Origin: Phycisphaeraceae bacterium
GTDB lineage: Bacteria > Planctomycetota > Phycisphaerae > Phycisphaerales > UBA1924
Direction: 5' to 3'
DNA length: 33,446 nucleotides
Assembly: GCA_020639215.1 (NCBI GenBank)
Contig: JACKHA010000019.1
Location: 1-33,446 of the forward strand
Positions within the stretch are counted from its first letter, which is position 1. Each line of letters starts with the position of its first letter. Below the pieces are notes generated by a model that did no database searches, was not told where the DNA came from, and was given only the letters and a program-made list of their open reading frames with translations. The translations under genes were made by a program, and so were the position numbers. Shown in pieces: positions 19,858-29,256 of this stretch.

Positions 19858-21933
19858 TCAGGCCGGGCTGCCGGTGCCGACGATGCGGAAGGAGAACACG
19901 TCCTCGTCGAGATCGTCGGAGAGGATCGTGACGTCGGCCTTCTGCTTGCCGGTCTCGGTGGGGGCGAACTGGACGGTGAAGGTGGTGCTCTGGCCGGGTT
20001 CGAGGATGAGCGTGGCGGGCTGGGCGATGATGTTGAACTGGCTGGGGTCCTGGCCGCCGATGGAGACGGGGTCGCTCAGGAGCGTGAGGGTGGACTGGCC
20101 CTCGTTGCGGATGGTGTAGATGCGCTCGAACGTCTCGCCGATTGTCTGGTCGCCGTACTTGGTGTGGGTGTTGGAGCGGGCTTTGCGGTCGCCGTCGCTG
20201 ATGGAGTTGTTGTTTCCCCGGACGTCGATGTCGGCGGCGGAGTCCGGGGGGACGCCGCGTCCGGCGACGCGCATGGTGAAGCGCGGGCGGCTGGGGTCGT
20301 TGGTGAAGATGGCGATGTTGGCGCGGCGTGTGCCGAACTCGGAGGGGACGAAGCGGACGCGGAAGGTGGTGGACTCGCCGGCGGGGATCTCGTCGTTGGG
20401 GAGGACGATGACCTCGTAGTCGGCGGGGACCTGGCCTCGGGGCTCGATGGCGGTGATGAGCAGGGGCTCGGTGCCGGCGTTGGTGATCTTGTAGGTGATG
20501 TCCTTGGAGCCGTTGTCCTTTTCGACGGGTCCGAAGCCGGTGCCGTCGGCGCGTCGAGCCTTGGTGGAGTGGGTGAGCATGCGGTCGAGGCCGCCGCCGC
20601 CGAAGACCTCGATGGTGGGGACGGGGGGCGGGGGCTCCTCGATGGTGACCAGGCGTGTGGCGGTGAAGCCCTCGTTGTTCTGCTCGCCGGCGCCCTCGTC
20701 GATCTCGTCGTCGGGGTCGAGCTGGACGCCGAGGAAGTAGTCCTCGGCGGCGGCGTTGGTGGGGATGGTGATGGTGCGGGTGTCGGTGAAGGTGGCGCCG
20801 GGGCCGATGGAGGCGAGCACGGCCTTGAAGACGAGCACGACGTCGTCCTGGTTGCCCATCTGGGTGTCGGTGGTGAGGGAGTAGGTGACCTCGAACTGGC
20901 CGGTGTCGGCGTTGCCGGCGTTGCGGATGGTGGCGGTGAAGGTGATCTCGTCGCCGGGGAGGTAGGTTGCGGTCTGGGTGACGACGCCCGAGACCTGGAG
21001 GTCGGGGATCATGGGCACGCCGACGACGGTGACGGCGGGGGTTGCCGAGAAGTCGATGTTGTCCTCTTCGGCGAGGGGCTCGTTGATGTCGAAGCGTGCG
21101 TCGACGAAGACGCCGAAGAAGTAGGAGCCGCTGGGTGTGTTGATGGGGATCTGGAGGGAGAAGGAGTCGTCGAACGAGGCTTCGCCCGGGAGTCCGGCGC
21201 TCGAGGTGGCGACGGCGAGCTCGATGTCGTCGGCGTTGCCGTAGATCTGGTCGGTGGAGAGGAACCAGATGGTGACGAAGGCGCCCGAGGGGGCGGTGCC
21301 GGTGTTGCGGTACGTGGCCACGCCGGGGAAGGACTGGCCGGCGTTGTAGGAGCCGGTGGTCGCGGCGACGCCGACGGCCTCGAGGTCGATGTCGGTCTGG
21401 CCGGAGGCCGAGACGATGATGATCTGGGCGATGGTGGTAAAGCGGAGGTTGTTGTTCTCGTTGGGCTCGGCGATCTGGCCGAGGCTGTCGACGAGGGCGG
21501 CCATGAAGTAGTTGCCGGTGAAGACGTTTCGCGGGAGGTCGAAGTCCTGGTCGATGGCGGCCTGGCCGCCGGGGGCGATGGGGGCGGAGATGTCGCGGAA
21601 GCCGAGCAGGATGTCGTCGGCGTCGCCGTAGGTGGTGTTGCGTGAGAGTCGGAACTCGACGCGGAACGTTGTCGAGGCCTCGTCGCCATCGTTCATGATG
21701 ACGTACTCGCCGGAAAACTCGTTGCCGGGGATGACGACGGTGTTGAGCGTGTTGATCTCGGTGAGGTTGAGATCGGCGGCGAGGACGACCCGGTCTTCGA
21801 GGCGTTCGGGGGTGAAGGGGGCGGGGGCGAAGGGTCGCTTGGATGCGGTGCGCGAACGGGGCGGCTGTGGGCGCAGGGCGATGGCGCGGCCGAGGCGGGC
21901 GAGCAGCGTGGCGGCGGGCGTGCGGTTCATCAT
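19858..21933 (-). CDS. Secreted LEDR-motif paralogue: three CARDB-like repeats and two choice-of-anchor-D domains
   Basis: A 691-residue paralogue of the gene downstream. The N-terminus is long and basic, with LEDRVVLAADL replacing LEPR. Three CARDB-like repeats (about 65-190, 190-320 and 320-450) carry the marks GDADDILLG, GNADDIELA and GNQDDVVLV. The two C-terminal anchor-D domains start LDRMLTHSTKARRADGTGFG and DRKARSNTHTKYG and share FGTRRANIAIFTNDPSRPRF almost unchanged with the paralogues. Start: two adjacent ATGs (21933, 21930) are possible, and I list the first; the ribosome site is weak. A sigma-70-like promoter is visible at 22086-22114. The three genes look like one duplicated unit. 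Confidence 0.82.
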   Translation of the reverse strand: MMNRTPAATLLARLGRAIALRPQPPRSRTASKRPFAPAPFTPERLEDRVVLAADLNLTEINTLNTVVIPGNEFSGEYVIMNDGDEASTTFRVEFRLSRNTTYGDADDILLGFRDISAPIAPGGQAAIDQDFDLPRNVFTGNYFMAALVDSLGQIAEPNENNNLRFTTIAQIIIVSASGQTDIDLEAVGVAATTGSYNAGQSFPGVATYRNTGTAPSGAFVTIWFLSTDQIYGNADDIELAVATSSAGLPGEASFDDSFSLQIPINTPSGSYFFGVFVDARFDINEPLAEEDNIDFSATPAVTVVGVPMIPDLQVSGVVTQTATYLPGDEITFTATIRNAGNADTGQFEVTYSLTTDTQMGNQDDVVLVFKAVLASIGPGATFTDTRTITIPTNAAAEDYFLGVQLDPDDEIDEGAGEQNNEGFTATRLVTIEEPPPPVPTIEVFGGGGLDRMLTHSTKARRADGTGFGPVEKDNGSKDITYKITNAGTEPLLITAIEPRGQVPADYEVIVLPNDEIPAGESTTFRVRFVPSEFGTRRANIAIFTNDPSRPRFTMRVAGRGVPPDSAADIDVRGNNNSISDGDRKARSNTHTKYGDQTIGETFERIYTIRNEGQSTLTLLSDPVSIGGQDPSQFNIIAQPATLILEPGQSTTFTVQFAPTETGKQKADVTILSDDLDEDVFSFRIVGTGSPA

Positions 21934-22085
21934 GCGGGTCCCGGTGTGGGGCGTCGTGGTTGGCTGCGGGTTTGGGGGCGGCCGCGGTGCGGTGGGGGCG
22001 CTGGCCCTCTCCATCCGGTTCGGACGAGGGGCGGTGCGGTTGCCCCTGTTGCGGCGCGCGGCGGTGGCGGCGCGCCAGCCCCCAA

Positions 22086-22114
22086 AGGCTAAGTGGCGCG
22101 GGCGGCCCGGTCAA
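22086..22114 (-). promoter_or_regulatory. Sigma-70-like promoter of the middle CARDB paralogue
   Basis: TTGACC, 17 nt, TAGCCT on the minus strand, the best -35/-10 pair in the window, about 150 nt before the start codon. Confidence 0.45.
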
Positions 22115-22180
22115 AGCGGCCCATAACGCCGGCGCAGCGGCGGCGGGAGTCGGTCGGATTCGGCGGGGCGGCCGGCTCGT

Positions 22181-24586
22181 CTAGATTCCGGTGCCGATCA
22201 CGCGGAAGTTGAAGGGGGACTCGTCGGGGTCGGTGGAATCGATGTAGATCATGCCCTTTGCCTTGCCCGGGCCCATGGCGGTGAACTCGACCAGGAAGGT
22301 CGTGGACTGGCCCGGGTTGAGCGTGGTGTCGAAGGGCTGCTGGACGATGCGCCAGGCGGGGTAGTCCACGACGATGTCGCCCAGCAGGAGCGTGGAGCCG
22401 CCGGCGTTTGTGATGGTGTAGGTGATGAAGACGCGCTGGCCGATGTCGACGGTTCCGTAGCGCTGGCCGGTGCTGGCGCGGGCCTTGCGGTCGTTGTCGG
22501 AGATGTCGCGCGAGCCGGCGGTGACGGCGATGTCGGGCAGGGCGGGGTCGGGCACGCCGCGCCCGGCGACCTTCATGGTGAAGCGGTTGCGGTCGGGGTC
22601 GTTTGTGAAGATGGCGATGTTGGCGCGGCGTGTGCCGTAGTCGGAGGGGTCGAAGCGGACGATGAAGTCGGTGTGCCCGCCGGGCGCGATGGTGGAGGCG
22701 GGGTATGCGATGATCTCGTAGTCGCCGGGGACCTGGCCCCGGGGCTCGATGTCGGTGATGATGAGCGGGTCGGCGCCGGAGTTGGTGATGCGGTAGGTGA
22801 TGGTCTTTGAGTCGAAGTCGCGTTCGACGGGGCCGAAGCCGGTGCCCTGGCTGCGTCGGGCCTTGTCGAGGTGGGTGAGGTGCTGGTCGAACATCGCGCC
22901 GCCGAGGACGTTGATCTCGGGGTTGGCGGTGGGAGGCGGAGGAGGAGGGGATGGGTTGACGAACTGGAAGGACTCGTCGGAGAGCACGACGTTGTTGGAT
23001 TCGTTGGTTTCGGGGTAGATGTCGTCCGGGTCGACGATGAGGGCGATGAAGTAGGTGCCGCTGGGGATGCCCGGGTTCTGCGAGAGGGTGAAGAACACGT
23101 CGTCGTTGGCCATCTGGCCGGCCGGGACGGCGAGCGCGCCGCCGGAGTAGAACAGGACGTCGTCCGCGTTGCCGATGGTTGAGTCGGTGGTGAGCACGTA
23201 GCGGACGGGCACGGCGGCGGCGTTCTGCGTCCCGTTGTTTCGGACGATCCCGAGCAGACCGATCGCGTGGCCCGGCTGGACGGTTGTGGTGGGGCCCTCG
23301 ACGAAGTAGGCCTCGAGATCGGCGCTGGGCTTGGCGTTGGGGTCGTAGTCGACGACGACCCCGACCGTGGTTGTCTCGTTGTTGAACTCGTTGGCTTCGG
23401 CGACGAGGTTGTTGACGTCGACGAGGCTGGCGAGCATGTACTGGCCGGGTTCGAGGTCGAACGGGACGGTGAGCGTGATGGTGTTGGTGTAGGTCTCGCC
23501 GGGGTTCAGTGCGGGAACCTGTGCGTCTCCGAGGAACCAGTTGAACGGGTCGTCGGGCAGGAAGAAGTTGTTGTTGGTGGCCCCCGAGGCGGTGCCGCCG
23601 ATGTTGGCGATCTCGTAGGTGACGGTGAACGGCGTGGCGGGGATCGTGGCCGGCAGCGGGTTGGAGTCGAGGATGGTGACGATGAGGTCGGGCTCGGTGG
23701 GGGTGGTGACCTCGATCACGGGCTGGGCGGTGATGGCGGTGTTGTTGTTCTCGTTGGATTCGGCGACGTCGTCGTCCGCGTCGGCGATGACGCCGGCGTA
23801 CCAGGAGCCGGCGGCGAGCGAGGCGGGGATGGTGGCGGTGTAGTCGCCGCCGAAACTCTGGGACGGCGTGAGCGTGGGGACGCTCTGGGTGGCGATCGTG
23901 ATGTCGTCGCTGTTGCCGATGGTCTGGTCGGAGGAGAGGACGAAGCGGGCGCTGGACGCGCCGGCGTCGTCGGTGCCGTTGTTGAGGATGCTGAACGGGA
24001 TGACCAGCGAGCCGCCGGGGGACGGGGCGGGGCCGGCGGGCTGGGTAATGGAGGCGGTCAGGTCGGGCTCGGTTCCGTTGAGGACGGAGAAGGCGTTGTC
24101 GGTGTTGCCGACGTTGTTGGCCTCGTTGGACTCGTTCCAGAAGTTGGTGGGGTCGAGGGTGGCGCGGACGCGGTAGGAGCCGTCGGGGATGCCGGTGGGG
24201 AGGGTGAGGGTGGAGAAGAGGTGGGTGAAGAAGGACTGGATGGTGGTGCTGTGGCGAGAGGTCTGTTCCCAGCCGCCGCCCTCGCGGTAGATGGTGAGGT
24301 CGATGAGGAGGCTGCCGCCGGCCCAGGGGCTGTTGGGGACGTTGGAGCCGTTGCCGCCGGGGCCCGGGATGAACTCCGGGGGATAGAGCTGGAGGGCGAT
24401 GGAGACCTGGTCGCCTGGTTCGAGGTTCTGGAGCTGGCTGGACGCGCCCTGGATGTAGAAGGTCTCGATCCAGAGGTCGGACAGGACGAGGCGCGGCTCG
24501 AGGGCTTCGACCAGGGGCGCGGGGGCGGGCGTGGTGGGGCGGGCGGAGCGGCGGCGCGGGCGGCGGCGGGTGGACGGGCGTGCCAT
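22181..24586 (-). CDS. Secreted LEPR-motif paralogue: four CARDB-like repeats and two choice-of-anchor-D domains
   Basis: An 801-residue protein, the longest of the three. MARPSTRRRPRRRSARPTT is strongly basic and precedes LEPRLVLSDL. Four CARDB-like repeats can be told apart by their ends: DPTNFWNESNEANN, DADDDVAESNENNN, VDVNNLVAEANEFNN and VDPDDIYPETNESNN; the first is the most divergent, with a Gly/Pro loop. The anchor-D pair begins MFDQHLTHLDKARRSQGTGFG and DNDRKARASTGQRYG. AAGGAG spaced about 9 nt before the ATG at 24586 supports this start over longer frames, the longest of which begins at 24754 and overlaps the end of mutS. The 171-nt gap to mutS holds a possible promoter. The acidic D/N clusters of the repeats suggest calcium binding. 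Confidence 0.83.
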   Translation of the reverse strand: MARPSTRRRPRRRSARPTTPAPAPLVEALEPRLVLSDLWIETFYIQGASSQLQNLEPGDQVSIALQLYPPEFIPGPGGNGSNVPNSPWAGGSLLIDLTIYREGGGWEQTSRHSTTIQSFFTHLFSTLTLPTGIPDGSYRVRATLDPTNFWNESNEANNVGNTDNAFSVLNGTEPDLTASITQPAGPAPSPGGSLVIPFSILNNGTDDAGASSARFVLSSDQTIGNSDDITIATQSVPTLTPSQSFGGDYTATIPASLAAGSWYAGVIADADDDVAESNENNNTAITAQPVIEVTTPTEPDLIVTILDSNPLPATIPATPFTVTYEIANIGGTASGATNNNFFLPDDPFNWFLGDAQVPALNPGETYTNTITLTVPFDLEPGQYMLASLVDVNNLVAEANEFNNETTTVGVVVDYDPNAKPSADLEAYFVEGPTTTVQPGHAIGLLGIVRNNGTQNAAAVPVRYVLTTDSTIGNADDVLFYSGGALAVPAGQMANDDVFFTLSQNPGIPSGTYFIALIVDPDDIYPETNESNNVVLSDESFQFVNPSPPPPPPTANPEINVLGGAMFDQHLTHLDKARRSQGTGFGPVERDFDSKTITYRITNSGADPLIITDIEPRGQVPGDYEIIAYPASTIAPGGHTDFIVRFDPSDYGTRRANIAIFTNDPDRNRFTMKVAGRGVPDPALPDIAVTAGSRDISDNDRKARASTGQRYGTVDIGQRVFITYTITNAGGSTLLLGDIVVDYPAWRIVQQPFDTTLNPGQSTTFLVEFTAMGPGKAKGMIYIDSTDPDESPFNFRVIGTGI

Positions 24587-24725
24587 GATGGACCTCTCCT
24601 TCCGGGGTGCGGGCGGGGCGGTGCGGAGGGGCAGCGCCTCGTTGGGAGCCGCGTCTTGCGGATTGGAGTTCGCACGAGGCGCGACAGCGGCGCGGTCCCG
24701 GTGCACCCGTTTTTGGGAAACCACC

Positions 24726-24754
24726 AGCCTAACGAATCGGAGATGTTCGAACAA
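24726..24754 (-). promoter_or_regulatory. Possible promoter of the long CARDB paralogue
   Basis: TTGTTC, 17 nt, TAGGCT on the minus strand, about 140 nt before the start and immediately after the mutS stop. The -35 is imperfect. Confidence 0.3.
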
Positions 24755-24757
24755 CCG

Positions 24758-27574
24758 CTAATCCGGGCGGCTGCTGTGCTGGACCATCTCCGCGACGCGG
24801 CGGAGGGCGTCGAAGGCCTGCAGGGGGGAGAGCGTGTCGAGGCGCAGAGACTTGATCTCTTCGATGGCGGGGTGGGGGAGGAACTCGGTGAACAGGGCGA
24901 GCTGGGCGTCTCGTGCGCCGGCGGCGGGGACGCGGGCGGCGGTCGCGCCCGTGTTGCGTTTGGCTGCGCTGGCATCGGCCGCTGCGCCTTCGTGATGGAC
25001 GGCGAGGGACTCGAGCACTTCGGTCGCGCGTCGGGTGACGGTTGATGGAAGGCCGGCGAGTCGGGCGACGTGGACGCCGTAGGAGCGGTCGGCGCGGCCG
25101 GGGACGATGCGGTGGAGGAAGACGATCTCGGGGTGGCCTTCCTTGCCGGGCCACTCGCGGACCTGGACGTGGAGGTTGCGGACGCGTCTGTCGAGGCGGG
25201 ATTCGAGTTCGGTGAGTTCGTGGTAGTGGGTGGCGAAGAGGGTGGGGCAGGCCAGGTCGGCCAGGTGCTCGGTGATGGCCCAGGCGAGGGAGAGCCCGTC
25301 GAGGGTGCTGGTGCCGCGGCCGATCTCGTCGAGGATGACGAGAGAGCGTGGCGTGGCGTTGTTGAGAATTGCGGCGGCCTCGGTCATCTCGACCATGAAA
25401 GTGGATTGGCCGCGGTGGAGGGCGTCGTCGGCTCCGACGCGTGTGAAGATGCGGTCGGTCAGGGCGATGGTGGCGCGGTCGGCGGGGACGAACGAGCCGG
25501 CGTGGGCGAGCAGGGTGATGAGGGCGACCTGGCGGATGAAGGTGGACTTGCCGGCCATGTTGGGGCCGGTGATGAGGGCGAGGGTGGGCGAGGCGTCGGC
25601 GTGGGCGGCGTCGGATCCGTCGGTGGCAACTGGCGGTGTGCCGAGGGTGATGTCGTTGGCGACGAACTCGCCGGCGAGGAGTTCGTCGAGCACGGGGTGG
25701 CGCCCGCCCTCGATGTGCAGGATGGGCTGGTCGGTCATCTCGGGGCGGACCCAGCCGCGGGCGTGGGCCTTGTCGCCCAGGCCCAGCAGGGCGTCGACGA
25801 CGCCGATGGCGTCGGCGAAGGCGGCCAGCGCGGCGGATTCTTTGGCGATGCGTCGGCACAGCGCGTCGAAGAGGGTCTGCTCGCGCTCGACGGCGCGGGC
25901 CTCGGCGGTGGTGACCTTCTGCTCGAACTCGGTGAGTTCGGGGTTGGTGTAGCGCTCGGCGTTCTTGAGGGTCTGCTTGCGCCGGAAGCCGGCGGCAACG
26001 AGGGCGTCGCCGGCGCCCTTGGCCTGGGCGGCGGAGAGCTCGACGTAGTAGCCGAAGACCTGGTTGAAGCCGACCTTGGCCTGGGTGAGGGCGTGGTCGC
26101 TGGCGATGCGGGCCTGGAACGCGGCGAGCCACTGGCCCGCGTCGCGCTGCAGGAGGCGTGCCTCGTCGAGTGCGGCGTCGATCCCATCGCGGAACAGGCC
26201 GCCCTCGCGGAGGTGGGAGGGCGGGTCGTCGACGCAGGACGTGGCGATGGTGTCTGCCAGCGGCGCGAGGGCGGGCTGGAGTGTGGCGATCTCGGCGGCG
26301 TGGGGTTCGAGGGCGGGGGTGCCGCGGAGGCACTCGCCGATGGCGTCGAGGCGGGCGAGCGAGCGCCCGAGGGCGGCGATGTCGCGCGGGCCGGCACGCC
26401 CGAGGCTGACGCGACCGGCGATGCGAGCGACGTCCTGGACGCCGGCGAGGGTGTCGGCGAGTTCGCGGGCCAGGCGGCGGTCTTCGACGAGTGCGGCGAC
26501 GCCGGCGTGGCGGCGGGTGATGACGTCGAGATTCGCGGACGGGGCGCACAGCCAGTCGCGAAGGGTGCGCTTGCCCATCGCTGTGCGGCAGCCGCCGGGG
26601 CCCGCGAGCATGACGCCCAGGAGCGAGGCGTCGCCGGCGACGGGCGCGCCACCGCCGCCGCGGAGCGTGCGTTCGACTTCGAGGGCGCGGAGGGAGACGG
26701 CGTCGAGCACGAGTGTGCCGTCGGGGTCCTCGCGGCGTGGGGGGCGGAGGTGCCCAAGCGTGCCGCGGTACTTGGCGCGGGCTTCGGGGGGCAGGTCGCG
26801 CTCGTCGGCGAGCTGGGTTTCCTGGAGGTAGCGGAGCAGGGCGCCGGCGGGGCGGAGGGCGGGGTCGTCGTCGCGGAGGCCGAAGCCCTGGAAGGTGGCG
26901 ACGCCGAATTGTTTGCGGAGGCACTCGGTGGATTCGGCGGCGCGGAAGTGCCAAGAGGGGCGGGGGGTGATGGAGGCGTTGAGGAAGTCGGCGAGCGGCT
27001 TGGACCAGTCGGGGCGGGTTGAGTCCGGGGATTCGGGGACGAGCAGTTCGCGCACGCCGCGCCGGGCGAGGGTGTCGGCGAGCGCGGCGGCTTTGGTTTC
27101 GAGGATCTCGAACGCGCCGGTGCTGACGTCGGCGCACGCGGCCACGGCCCGGTCGAGTTCGATCATGGCGCAGGCGAGCACGCTGGGGGCGGCCTCGGCG
27201 AGCAGGGCGTCCTCGACGAGCGTGCCGGGGGTGCACACGCGCGTGACGGCGCGGGCGACGACGCCCTTGGCGTCCTTGGGGTCCTGGACTTGGTCGCAGA
27301 TGGCCACGCGCAGGCCGGCCTCGAGGGCGCGGCGGAGGTAGACCTCGAGTTGGTGGTGGGGCACGCCGGCCATGGGCTGGCCGGGGGAGCGCTGGGTGAG
27401 CGTGAGGCCCAGGACGCGGCTGACGGTGACCGCGTCGTCGTTGAACATCTCGTAGAAGTCGCCCATGCGGAAGAAGAGCACGCAGTCGGGGTGGCGCTGC
27501 TTGAAGCGCTCGTACTGGGCCATGGCGGGCGTGGTCTTGCCCGCGGGCTTGGATGTGGGTGGGGAGGGGGGCAT
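24758..27574 (-). CDS. mutS: DNA mismatch repair ATPase MutS
   Basis: A 938-residue mismatch sensor. The mismatch-reading motif is F40-Y41-E42 in FFRMGDFYEMF. Domain II-III features follow (VFGYYVELSAAQAK and RFxxRK-like FRRKQTLKNAERYTNPEL). The ATPase has Walker A GPNMAGKST (about residue 670), then DRIFTRVGADDALHRGQSTFMVEM and Walker B LVILDEIGRGTST. The C-terminal helix-turn-helix dimer region (SYGVHVARLAGLPSTVTRRA) is complete. It is somewhat longer than the usual 850-880 residues, mainly in the region after the ATPase core (ALFTEFLPHPAIEEIKSL) and at the N-terminus. The start at 27574 is chosen because TATCCT ends 8 nt upstream; a start at 27682 would translate through the repeats there. 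No mutL is nearby. Confidence 0.96.
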   Translation of the reverse strand: MPPSPPTSKPAGKTTPAMAQYERFKQRHPDCVLFFRMGDFYEMFNDDAVTVSRVLGLTLTQRSPGQPMAGVPHHQLEVYLRRALEAGLRVAICDQVQDPKDAKGVVARAVTRVCTPGTLVEDALLAEAAPSVLACAMIELDRAVAACADVSTGAFEILETKAAALADTLARRGVRELLVPESPDSTRPDWSKPLADFLNASITPRPSWHFRAAESTECLRKQFGVATFQGFGLRDDDPALRPAGALLRYLQETQLADERDLPPEARAKYRGTLGHLRPPRREDPDGTLVLDAVSLRALEVERTLRGGGGAPVAGDASLLGVMLAGPGGCRTAMGKRTLRDWLCAPSANLDVITRRHAGVAALVEDRRLARELADTLAGVQDVARIAGRVSLGRAGPRDIAALGRSLARLDAIGECLRGTPALEPHAAEIATLQPALAPLADTIATSCVDDPPSHLREGGLFRDGIDAALDEARLLQRDAGQWLAAFQARIASDHALTQAKVGFNQVFGYYVELSAAQAKGAGDALVAAGFRRKQTLKNAERYTNPELTEFEQKVTTAEARAVEREQTLFDALCRRIAKESAALAAFADAIGVVDALLGLGDKAHARGWVRPEMTDQPILHIEGGRHPVLDELLAGEFVANDITLGTPPVATDGSDAAHADASPTLALITGPNMAGKSTFIRQVALITLLAHAGSFVPADRATIALTDRIFTRVGADDALHRGQSTFMVEMTEAAAILNNATPRSLVILDEIGRGTSTLDGLSLAWAITEHLADLACPTLFATHYHELTELESRLDRRVRNLHVQVREWPGKEGHPEIVFLHRIVPGRADRSYGVHVARLAGLPSTVTRRATEVLESLAVHHEGAAADASAAKRNTGATAARVPAAGARDAQLALFTEFLPHPAIEEIKSLRLDTLSPLQAFDALRRVAEMVQHSSRPD

Positions 27575-27582
27575 CCGGGGGG

Positions 27583-27588
27583 AGGATA
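27583..27588 (-). promoter_or_regulatory. Candidate -10 box, leaderless mutS
   Basis: TATCCT lies 8 nt before the mutS ATG. The intervening bases are pyrimidine-rich, with no ribosome-binding site. Confidence 0.35.
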
Positions 27589-27628
27589 CCCGAGCGGGTG
27601 GCGGGGCTGGTTGGGAGAGCGAGAGGGA

Positions 27629-27680
27629 CCACGCCCGCGCTGCGCGTGGGCGTGCCACCCGTGCGAAGTGGGCGTGCCAC
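27629..27680. repeat. Short repeats between the hexomutase and mutS genes
   Basis: The 13-mer GTGGGCGTGCCAC occurs at 27646-27658 and again at 27668-27680, and CACGCCC at 27630-27636 can pair with the GGGCGTG in it. This gives a switchable hairpin in the gap between the hexomutase stop and the mutS start, possibly a terminator or REP fragment. Confidence 0.4.
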
Positions 27681-27691
27681 ACGGCGCGCAG

Positions 27692-29188
27692 TCAGCCGAT
27701 CGCGCGGGCGGCGTCGTCGAGCAGGGCGCGGGCGGCGGCGGCGGTGGGGGCCTCGGCGATGAGGCGCATGATGGGCTCGGTGTTGCTGGCGCGGACGTGG
27801 ACCCAGGCCTGGCCGCCGCCTTGGGCGGCGTCGAGGGCCAGGTCGACGCGGACGCCGTCCTGGGTGTCGATGCGGGCGGTGGGGTGGGCCTTGTAGTGGC
27901 GGGCGACGGCGTCGACGGCGGGGCGGGCGGCGTCCTTGCTCGGGAGATCGACCTTGCGTTTCTCGATGGCGTAGGCGGGGATCTCGGCGGCGAGGTCGGC
28001 GATGGGCTGGCCTGTGGTGGCCATGAGGGCGAGCGTGAGGGCCATGGCGCCGAGGCTGTCGCGGACGTAGGTGACCGCGGGCCAGATGACCCCGCCGTTG
28101 CCCTCGCCGCCGATGGGGGAGGCGGCGGCTTTCATGGCGGAGACGACGTTGGCCTCGCCGACGGGGGTGCGGGCGACGCGGGCGGCGTGGCGTGCGGCGA
28201 TGTCGTCGATCATGCGTGAGGTGGAGAGGTTGGCGGCGAGGGTGGTCGCGTTGGAGTTGTGGCCGAGTTCGAGCACGGCGCGGGCGGCCAGGGCCAAGGT
28301 GTACTCCTCACCGATGTAGGAGCCGTCGGCGGCGAGGAGGGCCAGGCGGTCGGCGTCGGGGTCCTGGCAGAAGGCGAGGGCGGCGCGGGCCTCGGCGGCG
28401 CGAGTGGCGACGGGGGCGAGGTTGTCGCGCGTCGGCTCGGGCGTGTGCCAGAACAGGCCGGTGTCGTCGTCGCCCAGGGCGATGACGCGGCAGCCGAGGC
28501 GTTCGAGCAGGAGGCGTGCGGGGTGGCGGCCCGCGCCGTTGACCGAGTCGACGACGACGGTGAAGTTGGCGGCGCGGATGCGGTCGGTGAGGGTGGGTCG
28601 CGGGTTGGTGTCGGTGCCGGCGTGCTGGCCCAGGGCGTCGATGGCGCGGAGCACGAGGCCGACGTGGACGGCGTGGGCGGTGTGGTCGTGGCGGACCGAG
28701 CCGAGGCGGTTCCAGGGGGCGAGGGTGCGGGCGCCGCCGGACTTGTAGCGGTCGATGATGGCGGCGGCGGTGGCGGCGTCGGGTGCGGCGGCGGAGGTGG
28801 TGGTGGCGTCCGGGTCGCGGAGGAGGAACTTGAGGCCGTTCCACTGCTGGGGGTTGTGGCTGGCGGTGAGGACGACGCCGGCGTCGGCGCGGAGGTGGTC
28901 GATCATGACGCCGGCGGTGGGGGTCATGGCGACGCCCAGGTCGATCACGTCGCAGCCGGCGGCGAGGAGGCCGGCGAGTGCGGCGGCATGGATGGCGTGG
29001 TAGCCCGCGCGTCCGTCGGCGGCGAGGACGACGGTGGGCTTGGCGTCACTCCGCCCGGAGCCTCGGCGCTCGACGAGCCACCCGCCGAATGACCCGGCGA
29101 ACTCGGCGGCGACGGTGGGGGTGAGGCTGGCGCCGACGATGCCGCGGCAGCCAGAGACGCCGAGCATGAGTGGTGCGGTTCCTGACAT
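27692..29188 (-). CDS. Alpha-D-phosphohexomutase (phosphoglucosamine/phosphomannomutase type)
   Basis: A 498-residue enzyme that moves phosphate between C6 and C1 (or C1 and C6) of a sugar phosphate through a phosphoserine. The active serine is S110 in TASHNP, the Mg site is DPDADR (about 285-290), the sugar loop is GGEGNGG and the phosphate-binding loop RASNTEP (near the C-terminus). GEGNGG rather than the GEMSGH-type loop is also seen in archaeal-type and GlmM-like members, so glucosamine-1-phosphate for cell-wall precursors or mannose-1-phosphate are both possible substrates. GGGAGGAT about 7 nt before the ATG is a good ribosome site. The gene is divergent from the pterin enzyme across 81 nt. 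Confidence 0.87.
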   Translation of the reverse strand: MSGTAPLMLGVSGCRGIVGASLTPTVAAEFAGSFGGWLVERRGSGRSDAKPTVVLAADGRAGYHAIHAAALAGLLAAGCDVIDLGVAMTPTAGVMIDHLRADAGVVLTASHNPQQWNGLKFLLRDPDATTTSAAAPDAATAAAIIDRYKSGGARTLAPWNRLGSVRHDHTAHAVHVGLVLRAIDALGQHAGTDTNPRPTLTDRIRAANFTVVVDSVNGAGRHPARLLLERLGCRVIALGDDDTGLFWHTPEPTRDNLAPVATRAAEARAALAFCQDPDADRLALLAADGSYIGEEYTLALAARAVLELGHNSNATTLAANLSTSRMIDDIAARHAARVARTPVGEANVVSAMKAAASPIGGEGNGGVIWPAVTYVRDSLGAMALTLALMATTGQPIADLAAEIPAYAIEKRKVDLPSKDAARPAVDAVARHYKAHPTARIDTQDGVRVDLALDAAQGGGQAWVHVRASNTEPIMRLIAEAPTAAAARALLDDAARAIG

Positions 29189-29256
29189 CGCCGAATCCTC
29201 CCGGGGCGAGCGTACGACGCTCGTGCGAGTATCGGCCACTGGGCGGGGGCTGTCCC

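Noticed and set aside
19708..21645. Plus-strand frame of 645 residues opposite the CARDB paralogue
   Set aside because: Very Gly/Val/Asp-rich and without any motif; the minus strand carries the recognisable CARDB and anchor-D domains.
18123..24586. Repeated short motifs suggestive of a CRISPR or tandem DNA repeat
   Set aside because: The similarity follows protein domain repeats (CARDB and anchor-D) and is imperfect and spaced by about 350 bases; no spacer pattern or cas genes.
25070..27022. Plus-strand frame of 650 residues opposite mutS
   Set aside because: Shadow of mutS with biased composition and no family resemblance.
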